Of a DNA stretch of 64,000 bases, positions 32,907-41,703 are shown piece after piece; the first letter of the stretch is position 1; every line of letters begins with the position of its first letter. A model generated the notes under the pieces. The model saw nothing but the letters and a program-made list of their open reading frames with translations. It was not told where the DNA came from and did no database searches. The stretch lies in contig NZ_JACYVI010000006.1 of NCBI RefSeq assembly GCF_014842265.1, positions 308,852 through 372,851 of the forward strand, written 5' to 3'. The stretch is from Pseudomonas sp. CFBP 13711 (GTDB lineage: Bacteria; Pseudomonadota; Gammaproteobacteria; Pseudomonadales; Pseudomonadaceae). A program made the translations under genes and the position numbers.

Positions 32907-33532
32907 TTCGCGTATTGGTTGCCGAAGACCACACGATTGTCCGCGAGGGCATCAAACAGCTGATCGGCCTGGCGAAGGATCTGCAAGTGGTCGGAGAGGC
33001 CAGCAATGGCGAGCAGTTGCTGGAGGCTTTGCGCCACATCCCGTGCGAGGTCGTGCTGCTGGATATTTCCATGCCGGGCGTCAATGGCCTGGAGGCGATC
33101 CCGAGAATTCGCGCGCTGAACAATCCGCCCGCGATTCTGGTGCTGTCGATGCACGATGAAGCGCAAATGGCCGCGCGGGCCTTGAAGGTAGGCGCCGCCG
33201 GCTACGCGACCAAAGACAGCGACCCTGCGTTGCTGCTGACGGCGATCCGGCGGGTGGCTGCGGGCGGGCGTTATATCGACCCGGACCTGGCCGATCGCAT
33301 GGTGTTTGAGGTCGGTCTGACGGACAGCCGGCCGTTGCACTCATTGTTGTCCGAGCGCGAGTTCTCGGTGTTCGAGCGCCTGGCCCAGGGCGCGAACGTC
33401 AACGACATCGCCCAGCAACTGGCGCTGAGCAGCAAGACCATCAGCACCCACAAGGCGCGCCTGATGCAAAAGCTGAAAATCAATTCGCTGGCCGAGCTGG
33501 TGAAGTATGCGATGGAGCACAAGTTGGTTTGA
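32903..33532 (+). CDS. agtR: NarL/FixJ-type response regulator (AgtR-like)
   Basis: A 209-residue regulator. Receiver domain with acidic pair E8-D9, phosphorylation site Asp54 (VVLLDISMPG) and Lys in ATKDS; C-terminal LuxR-type helix-turn-helix (~142-205; LSEREFSVFERLAQG, LSSKTISTHKARLMQKL). The start is a TTG whose last two bases are in the kinase TGA (TTGA), with GGAG upstream, so kinase and regulator are translationally coupled. The expected target is the downstream agt transporter. Confidence 0.8.
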   Translation: MIRVLVAEDHTIVREGIKQLIGLAKDLQVVGEASNGEQLLEALRHIPCEVVLLDISMPGVNGLEAIPRIRALNNPPAILVLSMHDEAQMAARALKVGAAGYATKDSDPALLLTAIRRVAAGGRYIDPDLADRMVFEVGLTDSRPLHSLLSEREFSVFERLAQGANVNDIAQQLALSSKTISTHKARLMQKLKINSLAELVKYAMEHKLV

Positions 33533-33823
33533 TTGCGTGTCTAAAAACGACTTCCTGTGGTGCTTCGTAAAACGCTATCGCGAGCAAGCTCACTCCTACA
33601 GGTTATTGCGATCCCCCTGTAGGAGTGAGCTTGCTCGCGAAGACGCCAGACCAGGCCATAAATAACTTCCGGGCGACATACCTATCCCCGCCATCCCTGT
33701 AGGGCAATCCCTACCCGAAACCTTCCACCCCACCTAGGTCATTCTCTCTCACGCCCCGATTTGCGCGGCCTTCAGGCTCATCTATGTTTGATCCCTACGG
33801 TGGATCAAACAAAGGTGTGGGCA
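33533..33823. promoter_or_regulatory. agtR-agtA intergenic region with REPIN and dyads
   Basis: 291 bases without a gene. It contains a REPIN (33576-33645), a GTAGGG-CAAT-CCCTAC dyad (33699-33714) and a 10-bp perfect dyad (33785-33811) directly before the agtA Shine-Dalgarno AAGGTG. The solute-binding gene that I recall at this spot in P. aeruginosa (PA0602) is absent. Confidence 0.5.
33576..33645. repeat. REPIN, GTAGGAGTGAGCTTGCTCGCGA family
   Basis: Two inverted copies of the common Pseudomonas REP (33576-33602 and 33614-33645), each with the GAGCTTGCTC-type palindrome, separated by about 11 bases. Confidence 0.9.
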
Positions 33824-34948
33824 ATGAGCAACGTCGATTCAAGCGCTGGGGCGAGTGATGTTCTGGTCAGCTTTCGCGGTGTGCAAAAGAGCTACGACGG
33901 CGAAGCCCTGATCGTCAAAGACCTCAACCTGGATATTTGCAAAGGCGAATTCCTCACCCTGCTCGGGCCGTCCGGCTCCGGCAAAACCACTAGCCTGATG
34001 ATGCTCGCCGGGTTCGAGACGCCAACCGCCGGCGAGATCCTGCTGGCCGGCCGCTCGATCAACAATGTGCCGCCGCACAAGCGCGACATCGGCATGGTGT
34101 TCCAGAACTACGCGCTGTTCCCGCACATGACGGTCGCCGAGAACCTCGCGTTCCCGCTGTCGGTGCGCGGCATGAGCAAGACCGACGTCGCCGAAAAGGT
34201 CAAACGTGCCCTCGACATGGTGCAGCTCGGCACCTTCGCCCATCGCTACCCCGCGCAGTTGTCGGGTGGTCAGCAACAACGTGTCGCGCTGGCCCGCGCG
34301 TTGGTCTTCGAACCGCAGCTGGTACTGATGGACGAACCCCTCGGTGCGCTCGACAAGCAACTGCGCGAACACATGCAGATGGAAATCAAGCACCTGCACC
34401 AGCGCCTGGGCGTGACCGTCGTCTACGTCACCCACGATCAGGGCGAAGCGCTGACCATGTCTGACCGCGTCGCGGTATTCCATCAGGGCGAAATCCAGCA
34501 GATCGCCCCGCCGCGCACCCTCTACGAAGAACCGAAAAACACCTTCGTCGCCAACTTCATCGGCGAGAACAACCGCATCAACGGCACCTTGCTCAGCCAG
34601 AGCGGCGACCGTTGTGTAGTGGGCCTGGCACGCGGCGAAAAAGTCGAAGCGCTGGCGATCAACGTCGGCGCCACCGGCAGCCCGGTCACGCTCTCTATTC
34701 GTCCCGAGCGCGTAAACCTCAACGGCCGCAGCGAGAGTTGCGTCAACCGCTTCTCCGGCCGTGTTGCCGAATTCATCTACCTGGGCGACCACGTGCGAGT
34801 GCGCCTGGAAGTGGCCGGTAAAACCGATTTCTTCGTCAAGCAGCCCATCGCCGAGCTGGATCCGGCGCTGAGCGTTGGCGATGTCGTGCCCATTGGATGG
34901 CAGGTCGAGCACGCGCGCGCGCTGGACCCGTTGCTGGATGCACATTGA
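33824..34948 (+). CDS. agtA: ABC transporter ATP-binding protein (AgtA-like)
   Basis: A 374-residue PotA-type ATPase. Walker A GPSGSGKTT (near 48), Q loop QNYALFPHMT, signature LSGGQQQR, Walker B LVLMDEPLGALD and H loop THDQ are all intact, with a C-terminal TOBE/OB regulatory domain (~280-370). It energises the uptake of GABA/5-aminovalerate in the P. aeruginosa system; family similarity is to polyamine importers. The ATG at 33824 follows AAGGTG; the frame opens further upstream but runs through the dyad region. Confidence 0.82.
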   Translation: MSNVDSSAGASDVLVSFRGVQKSYDGEALIVKDLNLDICKGEFLTLLGPSGSGKTTSLMMLAGFETPTAGEILLAGRSINNVPPHKRDIGMVFQNYALFPHMTVAENLAFPLSVRGMSKTDVAEKVKRALDMVQLGTFAHRYPAQLSGGQQQRVALARALVFEPQLVLMDEPLGALDKQLREHMQMEIKHLHQRLGVTVVYVTHDQGEALTMSDRVAVFHQGEIQQIAPPRTLYEEPKNTFVANFIGENNRINGTLLSQSGDRCVVGLARGEKVEALAINVGATGSPVTLSIRPERVNLNGRSESCVNRFSGRVAEFIYLGDHVRVRLEVAGKTDFFVKQPIAELDPALSVGDVVPIGWQVEHARALDPLLDAH

Positions 34949-35038
34949 TACACCCGCGTTACGCGTCAACCGAAGAACCCAGAGGCGAGCCAAATCGCCC
35001 CATCGCTTAACCAACATTGTTCGTGGAGAGAAAAACTG

Positions 35039-36070
35039 ATGCTCAAGACATTGAAGCTCACCGCCTTATCGGTCGGCATGATGTGCGCGGCGCAAGCCAT
35101 GGCAGCGGACCTGACGGTCATTTCCTTCGGTGGCGCGAACAAGGCGGCCCAGGAAAAGGCCTTCTATGCGCCGTGGGAAAAAGCCGGCAACGGCAAGATC
35201 ATCGCTGGCGAATACAACGGTGAGATGGCCAAGGTCAAAGCCATGGTCGACACCAAGAGCGTGACCTGGGACCTGGTGGAGGTGGAATCGCCAGAGCTGT
35301 CCCGTGGCTGTGACGAAGACATGTTCGAGTCGCTGGCCTCGGTCGATCTCGGCAACAAGGACAACTACGTCAAGGGCGCCATTTCTGAGTGCGGCGTAGG
35401 CTTCTTCGTCTGGTCCACCGTGCTGGCCTACAACGCCGACAAGCTGAAATCCGCACCAACCGGTTGGGCTGATTTCTGGGACACCGAGAAATTCCCGGGC
35501 AAACGTGGCCTGCGCAAGGGCGCCAAATACACCCTGGAATTCGCCCTGATGGCCGACGGCGTTGCGCCGAAAGACGTCTACAAAGTGCTGGCGACCAAGG
35601 AAGGCCAGGACCGCGCCTTCAAGATGCTCGACAAGCTCAAGCCAAGCATTCAGTGGTGGGAAGCGGGCGCACAGCCGCCTCAATATCTGCAATCGGGCGA
35701 CGTCGTGATGAGCTCGGCCTACAACGGTCGCATCGCTGCCGTGCAGAAAGAGAGCAACCTGAAAGTGGTCTGGACCGGCGGCGTGTATGACTTCGACGCA
35801 TGGGCCATTCCGAAGGGCGCAAAAAACGCCGAAGAAGCGAAGAAGTTCATCGCTTACTCCCTCAAGCCAGAGCAGCAGAAGACCTATTCCGAAAACATCG
35901 CCTACGGCCCGGCCAATACTGGCGCGGTCCCATTGCTGAGCGCTGACACCCTGAAAAACATGCCGACCACCCCTGAGAACATCAAGGATCAGGTGCAGAT
36001 CGACGTGAAATTCTGGGCCGACTTCGGTGAGTCGCTGGAACAGCGCTTCAACTCTTGGGCCGCCAAATAA
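35039..36070 (+). CDS. agtB: ABC transporter periplasmic substrate-binding protein (AgtB-like)
   Basis: A 343-residue PotD/spermidine-putrescine-type binding protein with a signal peptide ending AMA-AD (residue 23) and binding-lobe segments such as VISFGGANKAAQ and WDLVEVESPEL. Charged and aromatic residues (WWEAGAQPPQYL, GGVYDFDAWAI) are typical of amine or amino-acid pockets. A strong stem-loop follows the gene (36114-36151), as is common after highly expressed binding proteins. The substrate is inferred from synteny with the agt system. Confidence 0.82.
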   Translation: MLKTLKLTALSVGMMCAAQAMAADLTVISFGGANKAAQEKAFYAPWEKAGNGKIIAGEYNGEMAKVKAMVDTKSVTWDLVEVESPELSRGCDEDMFESLASVDLGNKDNYVKGAISECGVGFFVWSTVLAYNADKLKSAPTGWADFWDTEKFPGKRGLRKGAKYTLEFALMADGVAPKDVYKVLATKEGQDRAFKMLDKLKPSIQWWEAGAQPPQYLQSGDVVMSSAYNGRIAAVQKESNLKVVWTGGVYDFDAWAIPKGAKNAEEAKKFIAYSLKPEQQKTYSENIAYGPANTGAVPLLSADTLKNMPTTPENIKDQVQIDVKFWADFGESLEQRFNSWAAK

Positions 36071-36113
36071 GAGCACTGCCCAGTAAGCGCTTCGTTGTGA
36101 GTTAGATCCGGGT

Positions 36114-36151
36114 GCGTCGTCTGACCTGTCTGAAAGCAGGGCAGAGGACGC
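36114..36151 (+). promoter_or_regulatory. Intra-operon stem-loop between agtB and agtC
   Basis: A 15-bp stem with two mismatches (GCGTCGTCTGACCTG against CAGGGCAGAGGACGC, written 5'-3') and an eight-base loop, in the 111-base gap. It could stabilise agtB mRNA or partially terminate. Confidence 0.65.
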
Positions 36152-36181
36152 GCTCTTTGTTCAAAGATTTCGGAGTTCACT

Positions 36182-37429
36182 ATGGCCATCGCCGTGCCCC
36201 TGACTGAAGGCGCCAGCCCGACCCTGAAGCAACGCCTGGCCCGTGCCGAGCGCGTCAATCGCTGGAAGGCTCAGGCGTTGATCGCGCCATTGGTGATCTT
36301 CCTGTTGCTGGTGTTTCTCGTGCCGATCGCGGCACTGCTCTACAAAAGCGTCAGCAACCCGGAAGTGGTGGGTGGCATGCCGCTCACTGTGGTCGAAGTG
36401 GCGAAATGGGACGGCAAGGGGCTGCCGCCGGACGCGGTGTACAAAGCCGCGAGCCAGGACCTGGCCGAAGCGCGCAAGAATCAGACCCTGGGCGATTTGT
36501 CCAAACGCTTGAACCAGGAGTTGGCGGGCTACCGCAGCTTGTTGGCGAAAACCGCCCGCGCCATGCCCTTCAAGGAAGAGCCGGCCTCTTATAAGGAAGC
36601 GCTGGAAGCCGTCGATGAACGCTGGGGCGATCCTGCGTATTGGCAGGCGATCCGCCGCAACACCTCAAGCTTTACCCCCTATTACTTGCTGGCCGCTGTC
36701 GACCATCGCATTGATGACCTCGGTGAAGTGGCGCCCGCGACGCCCGATCAGGCGATTTACATCGACATCTTCGCCCGCACTTTCTGGATGGGCCTGGTGA
36801 TCACCGTGATCTGCCTGCTGCTGGCGTATCCGCTGGCGTACCTGTTGGCCAATCTGCCTGCGCGGCAGAGCAACCTGTTAATGATTCTGGTCCTGCTGCC
36901 CTTCTGGACGTCGATCCTGGTGCGCGTCGCCGCCTGGATTGTGTTGCTGCAATCGAGCGGCCTGATCAACGGCGCGCTGATGGCCATGGGCATCATCGAT
37001 AAACCGCTGGAATTGGTGTTCAACCGGGTCGGCGTTTACATCTCGATGGTGCACATCATGCTGCCGTTCATGATCCTGCCCATCTACAGCGTGATGAAAG
37101 GCATCTCGCCGACCTACATGCGCGCCGCGATCTCCCTGGGCTGCAACCCGTTCGCGAGTTTCTGGCGCGTGTATTTCCCGCAGACCTACGCCGGTGTCGG
37201 CGCGGGCTGTCTGTTGGTGTTCATTCTCGCCATCGGTTACTACATCACCCCGGCGCTGCTGGGCAGCCCGAACGATCAGATGGTCAGTTATTTTGTGGCG
37301 TTCTACACCAACACCAGCATCAACTGGGGCATGGCGACGGCGCTGGGCGGGTTGTTGCTGCTGGCGACCGTCGTGCTGTACCTGATCTATAACTGGCTGG
37401 TCGGCGCCAGCCGCCTGCGTCTGAGCTGA
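36182..37429 (+). CDS. agtC: ABC transporter permease (AgtC-like)
   Basis: A 415-residue binding-protein-dependent permease. The first helix is near 36-58, then a large periplasmic insertion (~60-190) rich in charged residues, then five further helices. The EAA-loop region MRAAISLGCNPFASFWRVYFP contacts the ATPase. The insertion is longer than in PotB and is a mark of this subfamily. GGAG is close upstream of the ATG. agtD follows after 11 bases. Confidence 0.82.
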   Translation: MAIAVPLTEGASPTLKQRLARAERVNRWKAQALIAPLVIFLLLVFLVPIAALLYKSVSNPEVVGGMPLTVVEVAKWDGKGLPPDAVYKAASQDLAEARKNQTLGDLSKRLNQELAGYRSLLAKTARAMPFKEEPASYKEALEAVDERWGDPAYWQAIRRNTSSFTPYYLLAAVDHRIDDLGEVAPATPDQAIYIDIFARTFWMGLVITVICLLLAYPLAYLLANLPARQSNLLMILVLLPFWTSILVRVAAWIVLLQSSGLINGALMAMGIIDKPLELVFNRVGVYISMVHIMLPFMILPIYSVMKGISPTYMRAAISLGCNPFASFWRVYFPQTYAGVGAGCLLVFILAIGYYITPALLGSPNDQMVSYFVAFYTNTSINWGMATALGGLLLLATVVLYLIYNWLVGASRLRLS

Positions 37430-37440
37430 GGAGAACGACC

Positions 37441-38265
37441 ATGTTGAGCCCTTATTCCTCGCCCATCGAGCGGGTCTGGCATTACACGCTGCGCACGCTG
37501 TGCGGGTTGATTCTGCTGTTTCTAGTGCTGCCGGTGCTGGTGATCGTGCCGCTGTCGTTTAACTCCGGCAGCTTTCTGGTCTACCCGCTGCAGGGGTTTT
37601 CTCTGCACTGGTATCAGGACTTTTTCGGCTCGGCAGAGTGGATGCGCGCCCTGAAGAACAGCCTGATCGTCGCGCCAGCCGCCACGGTGCTGGCGATGGG
37701 GTTCGGGACGTTGGCGGCCATCGGTCTGACGCGCAGCAACTTCCCCGGCAAGGCGCTGGTAATGGCGCTGGTTATTTCGCCGATGGTGGTGCCGGTGGTG
37801 ATTGTCGGGGTGGCGAGCTACCTGTTTTTTGCGCCGCTGGGGCTGGGCAACAGCTATATCTCGCTGATCCTGGTGCACGCCGTGCTGGGTGTGCCGTTCG
37901 TGATCATTACGGTGTCGGCCACGTTGCAGGGCTTCAATTACAACTTGGTGCGCGCAGCGGCGAGTCTGGGCGCTTCGCCCACCACAGCGTTTCGGCGTGT
38001 GACCCTGCCGCTGATTGCACCGGGTGTGATCTCCGGGGCGCTGTTCGCCTTCGCGACCTCGTTCGATGAAGTGGTGGTCACGCTGTTTCTAGCAGGCCCG
38101 GGCCAGGCGACCTTGCCCCGGCAGATGTTCAGCGGCATCCGCGAAAACCTCAGCCCGACGATTGCCGCCGCCGCCACCTTGCTCATCGGCTTCTCAGTGG
38201 TGCTGCTGCTGGTGCTGGAATGGCTGCGTGGTCGCAGCGAGAAACTGCGCACGGCGGTGGAATGA
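37441..38265 (+). CDS. agtD: ABC transporter permease (AgtD-like)
   Basis: A 274-residue PotC-type permease with six hydrophobic helices and the EAA-type loop VRAAASLGASPTTAFRRVTLP near 180. AGGAG lies seven bases before the ATG. It is the last gene of agtABCD, followed by tandem REPINs. Confidence 0.82.
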   Translation: MLSPYSSPIERVWHYTLRTLCGLILLFLVLPVLVIVPLSFNSGSFLVYPLQGFSLHWYQDFFGSAEWMRALKNSLIVAPAATVLAMGFGTLAAIGLTRSNFPGKALVMALVISPMVVPVVIVGVASYLFFAPLGLGNSYISLILVHAVLGVPFVIITVSATLQGFNYNLVRAAASLGASPTTAFRRVTLPLIAPGVISGALFAFATSFDEVVVTLFLAGPGQATLPRQMFSGIRENLSPTIAAAATLLIGFSVVLLLVLEWLRGRSEKLRTAVE

Positions 38266-38642
38266 TCAATCCCCGCCGCAGGAACTGACCGGGCCGCGAA
38301 TGGTAGGACCGGTTTTAGCCGAAAATGCGTCGGGTGCCGCGCCGCAAAATTGATAGCGCACACAAGGGCCTCTTCCCGGCTGAAGACGGTCCTACACATG
38401 CACCGCATGCTTTTTGTGGGACCGGCTTTAGCCGGGAAGGCGGCCTGCGTCACACTGCAAAATGGACGGTGTACACGCGGGCCTCTTCCCGGCTAAAGCC
38501 GGTCCCACAAATGCCATCTAACTCCCCCGCTTCACCGCAAAACTGACGCATCCCACGATCCGGTCTATGTTTCACTCACCGCATGCTGACCCTGCCTTGT
38601 AAAAGAGCCACGTCTCCAACAACAACGTAAAGGACGAGCCCG
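38266..38642. repeat. agtD-adh intergenic region with two tandem REPINs
   Basis: 377 bases with no gene. REPIN 1 spans 38303-38395 and REPIN 2 spans 38415-38510; both use the TGTGGGACCGGCTTTAGCCG family, in head-to-tail order with related 40-base spacers (shared GCAAAATNGA and ACACNNGGGCCTCTTCCCGG). The last 130 bases hold the alcohol dehydrogenase leader with AAAGGA before its ATG. Confidence 0.88.
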
Positions 38643-39791
38643 ATGAGTGTTTCTGCCTTCAAAATCGCCAACAAACTGATCACCGGCCCGGCTGCCATCG
38701 AGCAGTTGTCGGCCGAGCTGACCCGGCTCAACGTTCAAAACCCGCTGATCGTCACCGACGCAATCCTGGTCAAATCCGGAACGGTAGATCTCGCGCTAGC
38801 CCAATTGGGCGGCCGTCGGTATGGCTTGTTTGATCAGGTCAAACCCGAGCCAGAAATCTCTATCGTTGAAGACTGCACCCGGGCCTACCGGGACGGCGGT
38901 CACGACGGCCTGATCGGCGTGGGCGGCGGCAGTGCTATCGACATCGCCAAAGGCGTCGCCGCGTTCGCCAGCCACGAAGGGCCGCTGGCCGGGTTATTCG
39001 GGGTTGATCTGGTCAAGCGCAAAGGCCCGCCACTGATTGCCATCCCGACCACCGCGGGCACCGGTTCGGAAGTCACCAACGTGGCGATCTTTTCGGACAA
39101 ACAGGCTCAGCTGAAAAAAGGCATCGTCAGCGATTATCTGTTGCCCGACGTCGCGCTGGTCAGCCCGTTGATGACCCTGACCTGTCCGCGCAGCGTTACG
39201 GCAGCCAGCGGAGTCGATGCCCTGGTGCACGCCATCGAGGCATACCTTTCGGTGAATGCTTCGCCGATCACCGACGCTATCGCGTTGGGCGCCATCAAGC
39301 TGATCGTCAAAGCGCTGCCCAAGGCCTACGCCAATCCGTCCAGCTTGCAAGCGCGAGAAGACATGGCCACCGCCAGTCTCATGGCCGGCATGGCGTTCGG
39401 CAATGCCGGGGTTGGCGCGGTGCATGCGCTGGCGTATCCGCTGGGAGGGCGTTTCAACATCGCTCACGGCGTCAGCAACGCACTGCTGCTGCCCTACGTG
39501 ATGGAATGGAACAAACTGGCCTGCGTCGAACGGATGCGCGACATTGCCGACGCGATGGGCGTCCGCGTCGCACATTTAGGCGACAGGGACGCCGCCGATC
39601 TGGCCGTGAAAGCCATGGCCGACTTGTGCGCAGCGGTGGAAATCCCGTCTGGCCTGCGCAGCTTCAATGTGCCCGAAGACGCCATTTCCGCGATGGCTGA
39701 GGAGGCCAGCAAGATCGATCGCCTCATGCGCAACAACCCGCGGAAACTGACCGCCGCCGACATCGAGAAAATCTACCGCGCGGCCTATTGA
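38643..39791 (+). CDS. Iron-containing alcohol dehydrogenase
   Basis: A 382-residue group III (Fe-ADH) dehydrogenase. NAD-binding motif GVGGGSAIDIAKG (near 98), PTTAGTGSEVTN, and metal ligands in GVDALVHAIEAY (D and H) and HALAYPLGGRFNIAHG (two His). It is similar to YiaY/EutG-type short-chain alcohol dehydrogenases; substrate unknown. Downstream of a transporter for omega-amino acids, an oxidoreductase for hydroxy-acid or aldehyde derivatives is possible, but that is context only. It has its own leader after the REPINs. Confidence 0.85.
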   Translation: MSVSAFKIANKLITGPAAIEQLSAELTRLNVQNPLIVTDAILVKSGTVDLALAQLGGRRYGLFDQVKPEPEISIVEDCTRAYRDGGHDGLIGVGGGSAIDIAKGVAAFASHEGPLAGLFGVDLVKRKGPPLIAIPTTAGTGSEVTNVAIFSDKQAQLKKGIVSDYLLPDVALVSPLMTLTCPRSVTAASGVDALVHAIEAYLSVNASPITDAIALGAIKLIVKALPKAYANPSSLQAREDMATASLMAGMAFGNAGVGAVHALAYPLGGRFNIAHGVSNALLLPYVMEWNKLACVERMRDIADAMGVRVAHLGDRDAADLAVKAMADLCAAVEIPSGLRSFNVPEDAISAMAEEASKIDRLMRNNPRKLTAADIEKIYRAAY

Positions 39792-39814
39792 TCCGGCTGG
39801 CCAGGCCAGGAACG

Positions 39815-40072
39815 TCAACCGCGACGACGGGCCAGCAACCAGCCGACGGTCAGCGTCAGGCCGGCGAGCACCATTAGCGTGGTACGTGGCCGTTGCTGGG
39901 TGAAGGTCGCCACTTCGTCCAGCAGATCGCCGTAACGTTCCTGCAGCTCACCCGCCGCTTGACGCGCCTTGCCTTCCATTTGGGTGCGCTCGTCACCGGT
40001 CAGGTTGCCGAAGACGTCTTGGGCCTTGCCGGCGGCTTGTTCCAGAACGCCTTTCACTTGTTCGCTTTTCAT
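39815..40072 (-). CDS. CsbD-like stress protein with C-terminal membrane helix
   Basis: An 85-residue protein: charged amphipathic helical part (MKSEQVKGVLEQAAGKAQDV, LTGDERTQMEGKARQAAGEL) typical of CsbD-like proteins, then one C-terminal transmembrane helix (LMVLAGLTLTVGWLLARRRG). GGAG lies seven bases before the ATG at 40072. Members are induced under general stress, function unknown. A GCGCA-TT-TGCAT dyad lies 123 bases upstream. Confidence 0.8.
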   Translation of the reverse strand: MKSEQVKGVLEQAAGKAQDVFGNLTGDERTQMEGKARQAAGELQERYGDLLDEVATFTQQRPRTTLMVLAGLTLTVGWLLARRRG

Positions 40073-40194
40073 ATCTTGGCTCCAGGAAATGAGTATCAGT
40101 GATGAATATCTCGCTGACCCAGACGGGGCAGCCACACTGATAGCGTAGAGCCCGGGCATCACTCCATGAAGGTGACTATGCACCAGAGGCACTG

Positions 40195-40206
40195 GCGCAT
40201 TTGCAT
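40195..40206. promoter_or_regulatory. GTGCA-WW-TGCAC-like dyad upstream of csbD-like gene
   Basis: GCGCATTTGCAT, one mismatch per arm from the perfect copy at 41952. A TGCACCAGAGG block nearby (40179-40189) is shared exactly with 41998-42008. Confidence 0.45.
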
Positions 40207-40209
40207 CAC

Positions 40210-41703
40210 TCAGCGTTTGCTTTTGCCCTGATTGGCGAACAGGTTTCGCTCCCTAGCCCAGACAATGGCTTCCGCCCGGCTGTGCACGTCGAGCTTGGAA
40301 TACACCGTCGCGACATGGTTGCGAATGGTGTTGAGCGCCAGGTTCAACCGTGCAGCGATCTCTTTGTCCGCCAGCCCCTCACAGATCAAACCCAGCACAT
40401 CCCGCTCGCGAGCGGTCAGGTCGGTGAATGAAGCGCTGGGCATCTGTCGACTGTTGACCCGCTTGGCATTGGCCAGCTTTTCGATCAGCGTCTGGCTGAA
40501 CCATGAGGCGTCCTGCATCACTGTTTCGATGGCCTCCACCAGCTCAAGCTCGGATCGCTTGCGCTCGGTAATGTCCATCAGTACGAAGAGGTAGCAGGCG
40601 TTGTCCTGAATCGTCACCGTGTCAGCGGCCAGCATGCAGTCCAGCGACTCGCTGCCTTTCTTGCGGACCTTCAGATCGAGCCCGTCGACGCGGCCGGTGG
40701 TTTCCAGGACGTTGAACAACCCGTCCATCACCGCGCCGTCCTCGATGAAGCCTAACTCCGCGACAGTCCGGCCAATCAGCTCCTGGGGGGTGTAACCGAG
40801 TGTGCTGAAGAACGCCTCGTTAGCTTCGACGATCTGTTGCCGATCAGCTGTACACACCAGTGTCGGCACCGGCGTCAGCTTGAACGCTTTGGCAAAACGC
40901 TCTTCGCTCTGGCGCAGCGCGGTTTCGGCTTTGCGTCTCGGCTCAAGGTCGGTGAACGAAAACAGCATGCAATCTTCTTCGTTCATGTCCAGCGGCTGCC
41001 CGGCGACGATGACCAGTTTGGTACCGCCCTCCGGCAACTTCAGCTCAGCCTGCATCTGCGGGATGGTCGCGCCCTGATTCAGACGCTCGATGGCAAGGTC
41101 CTTGCGCTCGGCATTTTCCAGCACGTCCACCTCGTACGCCGAGCGGCCAATCACGTTCTCTCTCGAGTGCCCGGTCATTTCCAGAAAGCCCTGATTGACC
41201 TTGATGAAGCGTAGATCACTCAGGCGGCAGATCACGGCGGGGGCGGGGTTGGCGTTGAAGGTCTTTTCGAAGCGCTGCTCGGCGCCGGCCCACTCCGTCG
41301 CGTCGGCGAGGATCAGCACCAGCGATTCGGGAGTGCCGGTGCTGTCTTCAAGCACCATGCTGCGGACGCGATGGACCCAGCTGCGGTCCTCTTCTTCACC
41401 GATCTTGCTGACCTCGATGAGCACGTCGCTGAACACCTCGCCTGCCGCCACGCGGCTGATCGGATATTGGTCAACGTCCAGCGGATGATTGTTGCGATAA
41501 CGCAGGGAAAACTTTTCGCGATAGGCCTCGCCGTTGGCGCCCAGTTCGCTGATCTCTTCGACCCCGTGCATCAGCAGCGCCGCTTCGTTGGCCCAGATGA
41601 TGGTCTGATCGACCTCCACCAGCATCACCCCGTCCGACAGACCCGAGATGATCTGCTGCAACTGGCGGCGGTTGGTTTCTCTGGCGAGGATGGCCTCTGA
41701 CAT
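40210..41703 (-). CDS. PAS-domain LuxR-family transcriptional regulator
   Basis: A 497-residue cytoplasmic protein with no membrane segment: three PAS domains (~10-135, 145-255, 265-385), then a LuxR-type helix-turn-helix (~425-485; LTARERDVLGLICEGLADKEIA, LNLALNTIRNHVATVYSKLDV). It has no receiver domain, so sensing is presumably through PAS ligands or cofactors. It lies between the CsbD-like gene (same strand) and a divergent membrane protein gene. Dyads in both flanking regions make it a plausible local regulator. Confidence 0.85.
   Translation of the reverse strand: MSEAILARETNRRQLQQIISGLSDGVMLVEVDQTIIWANEAALLMHGVEEISELGANGEAYREKFSLRYRNNHPLDVDQYPISRVAAGEVFSDVLIEVSKIGEEEDRSWVHRVRSMVLEDSTGTPESLVLILADATEWAGAEQRFEKTFNANPAPAVICRLSDLRFIKVNQGFLEMTGHSRENVIGRSAYEVDVLENAERKDLAIERLNQGATIPQMQAELKLPEGGTKLVIVAGQPLDMNEEDCMLFSFTDLEPRRKAETALRQSEERFAKAFKLTPVPTLVCTADRQQIVEANEAFFSTLGYTPQELIGRTVAELGFIEDGAVMDGLFNVLETTGRVDGLDLKVRKKGSESLDCMLAADTVTIQDNACYLFVLMDITERKRSELELVEAIETVMQDASWFSQTLIEKLANAKRVNSRQMPSASFTDLTARERDVLGLICEGLADKEIAARLNLALNTIRNHVATVYSKLDVHSRAEAIVWARERNLFANQGKSKR

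Noticed and set aside
33533..38642. REP clusters as CRISPR arrays or integration sites
   Set aside because: Repeats are inverted pairs with short spacers and known REP consensus; there are no cas genes, regular spacers or integrase.
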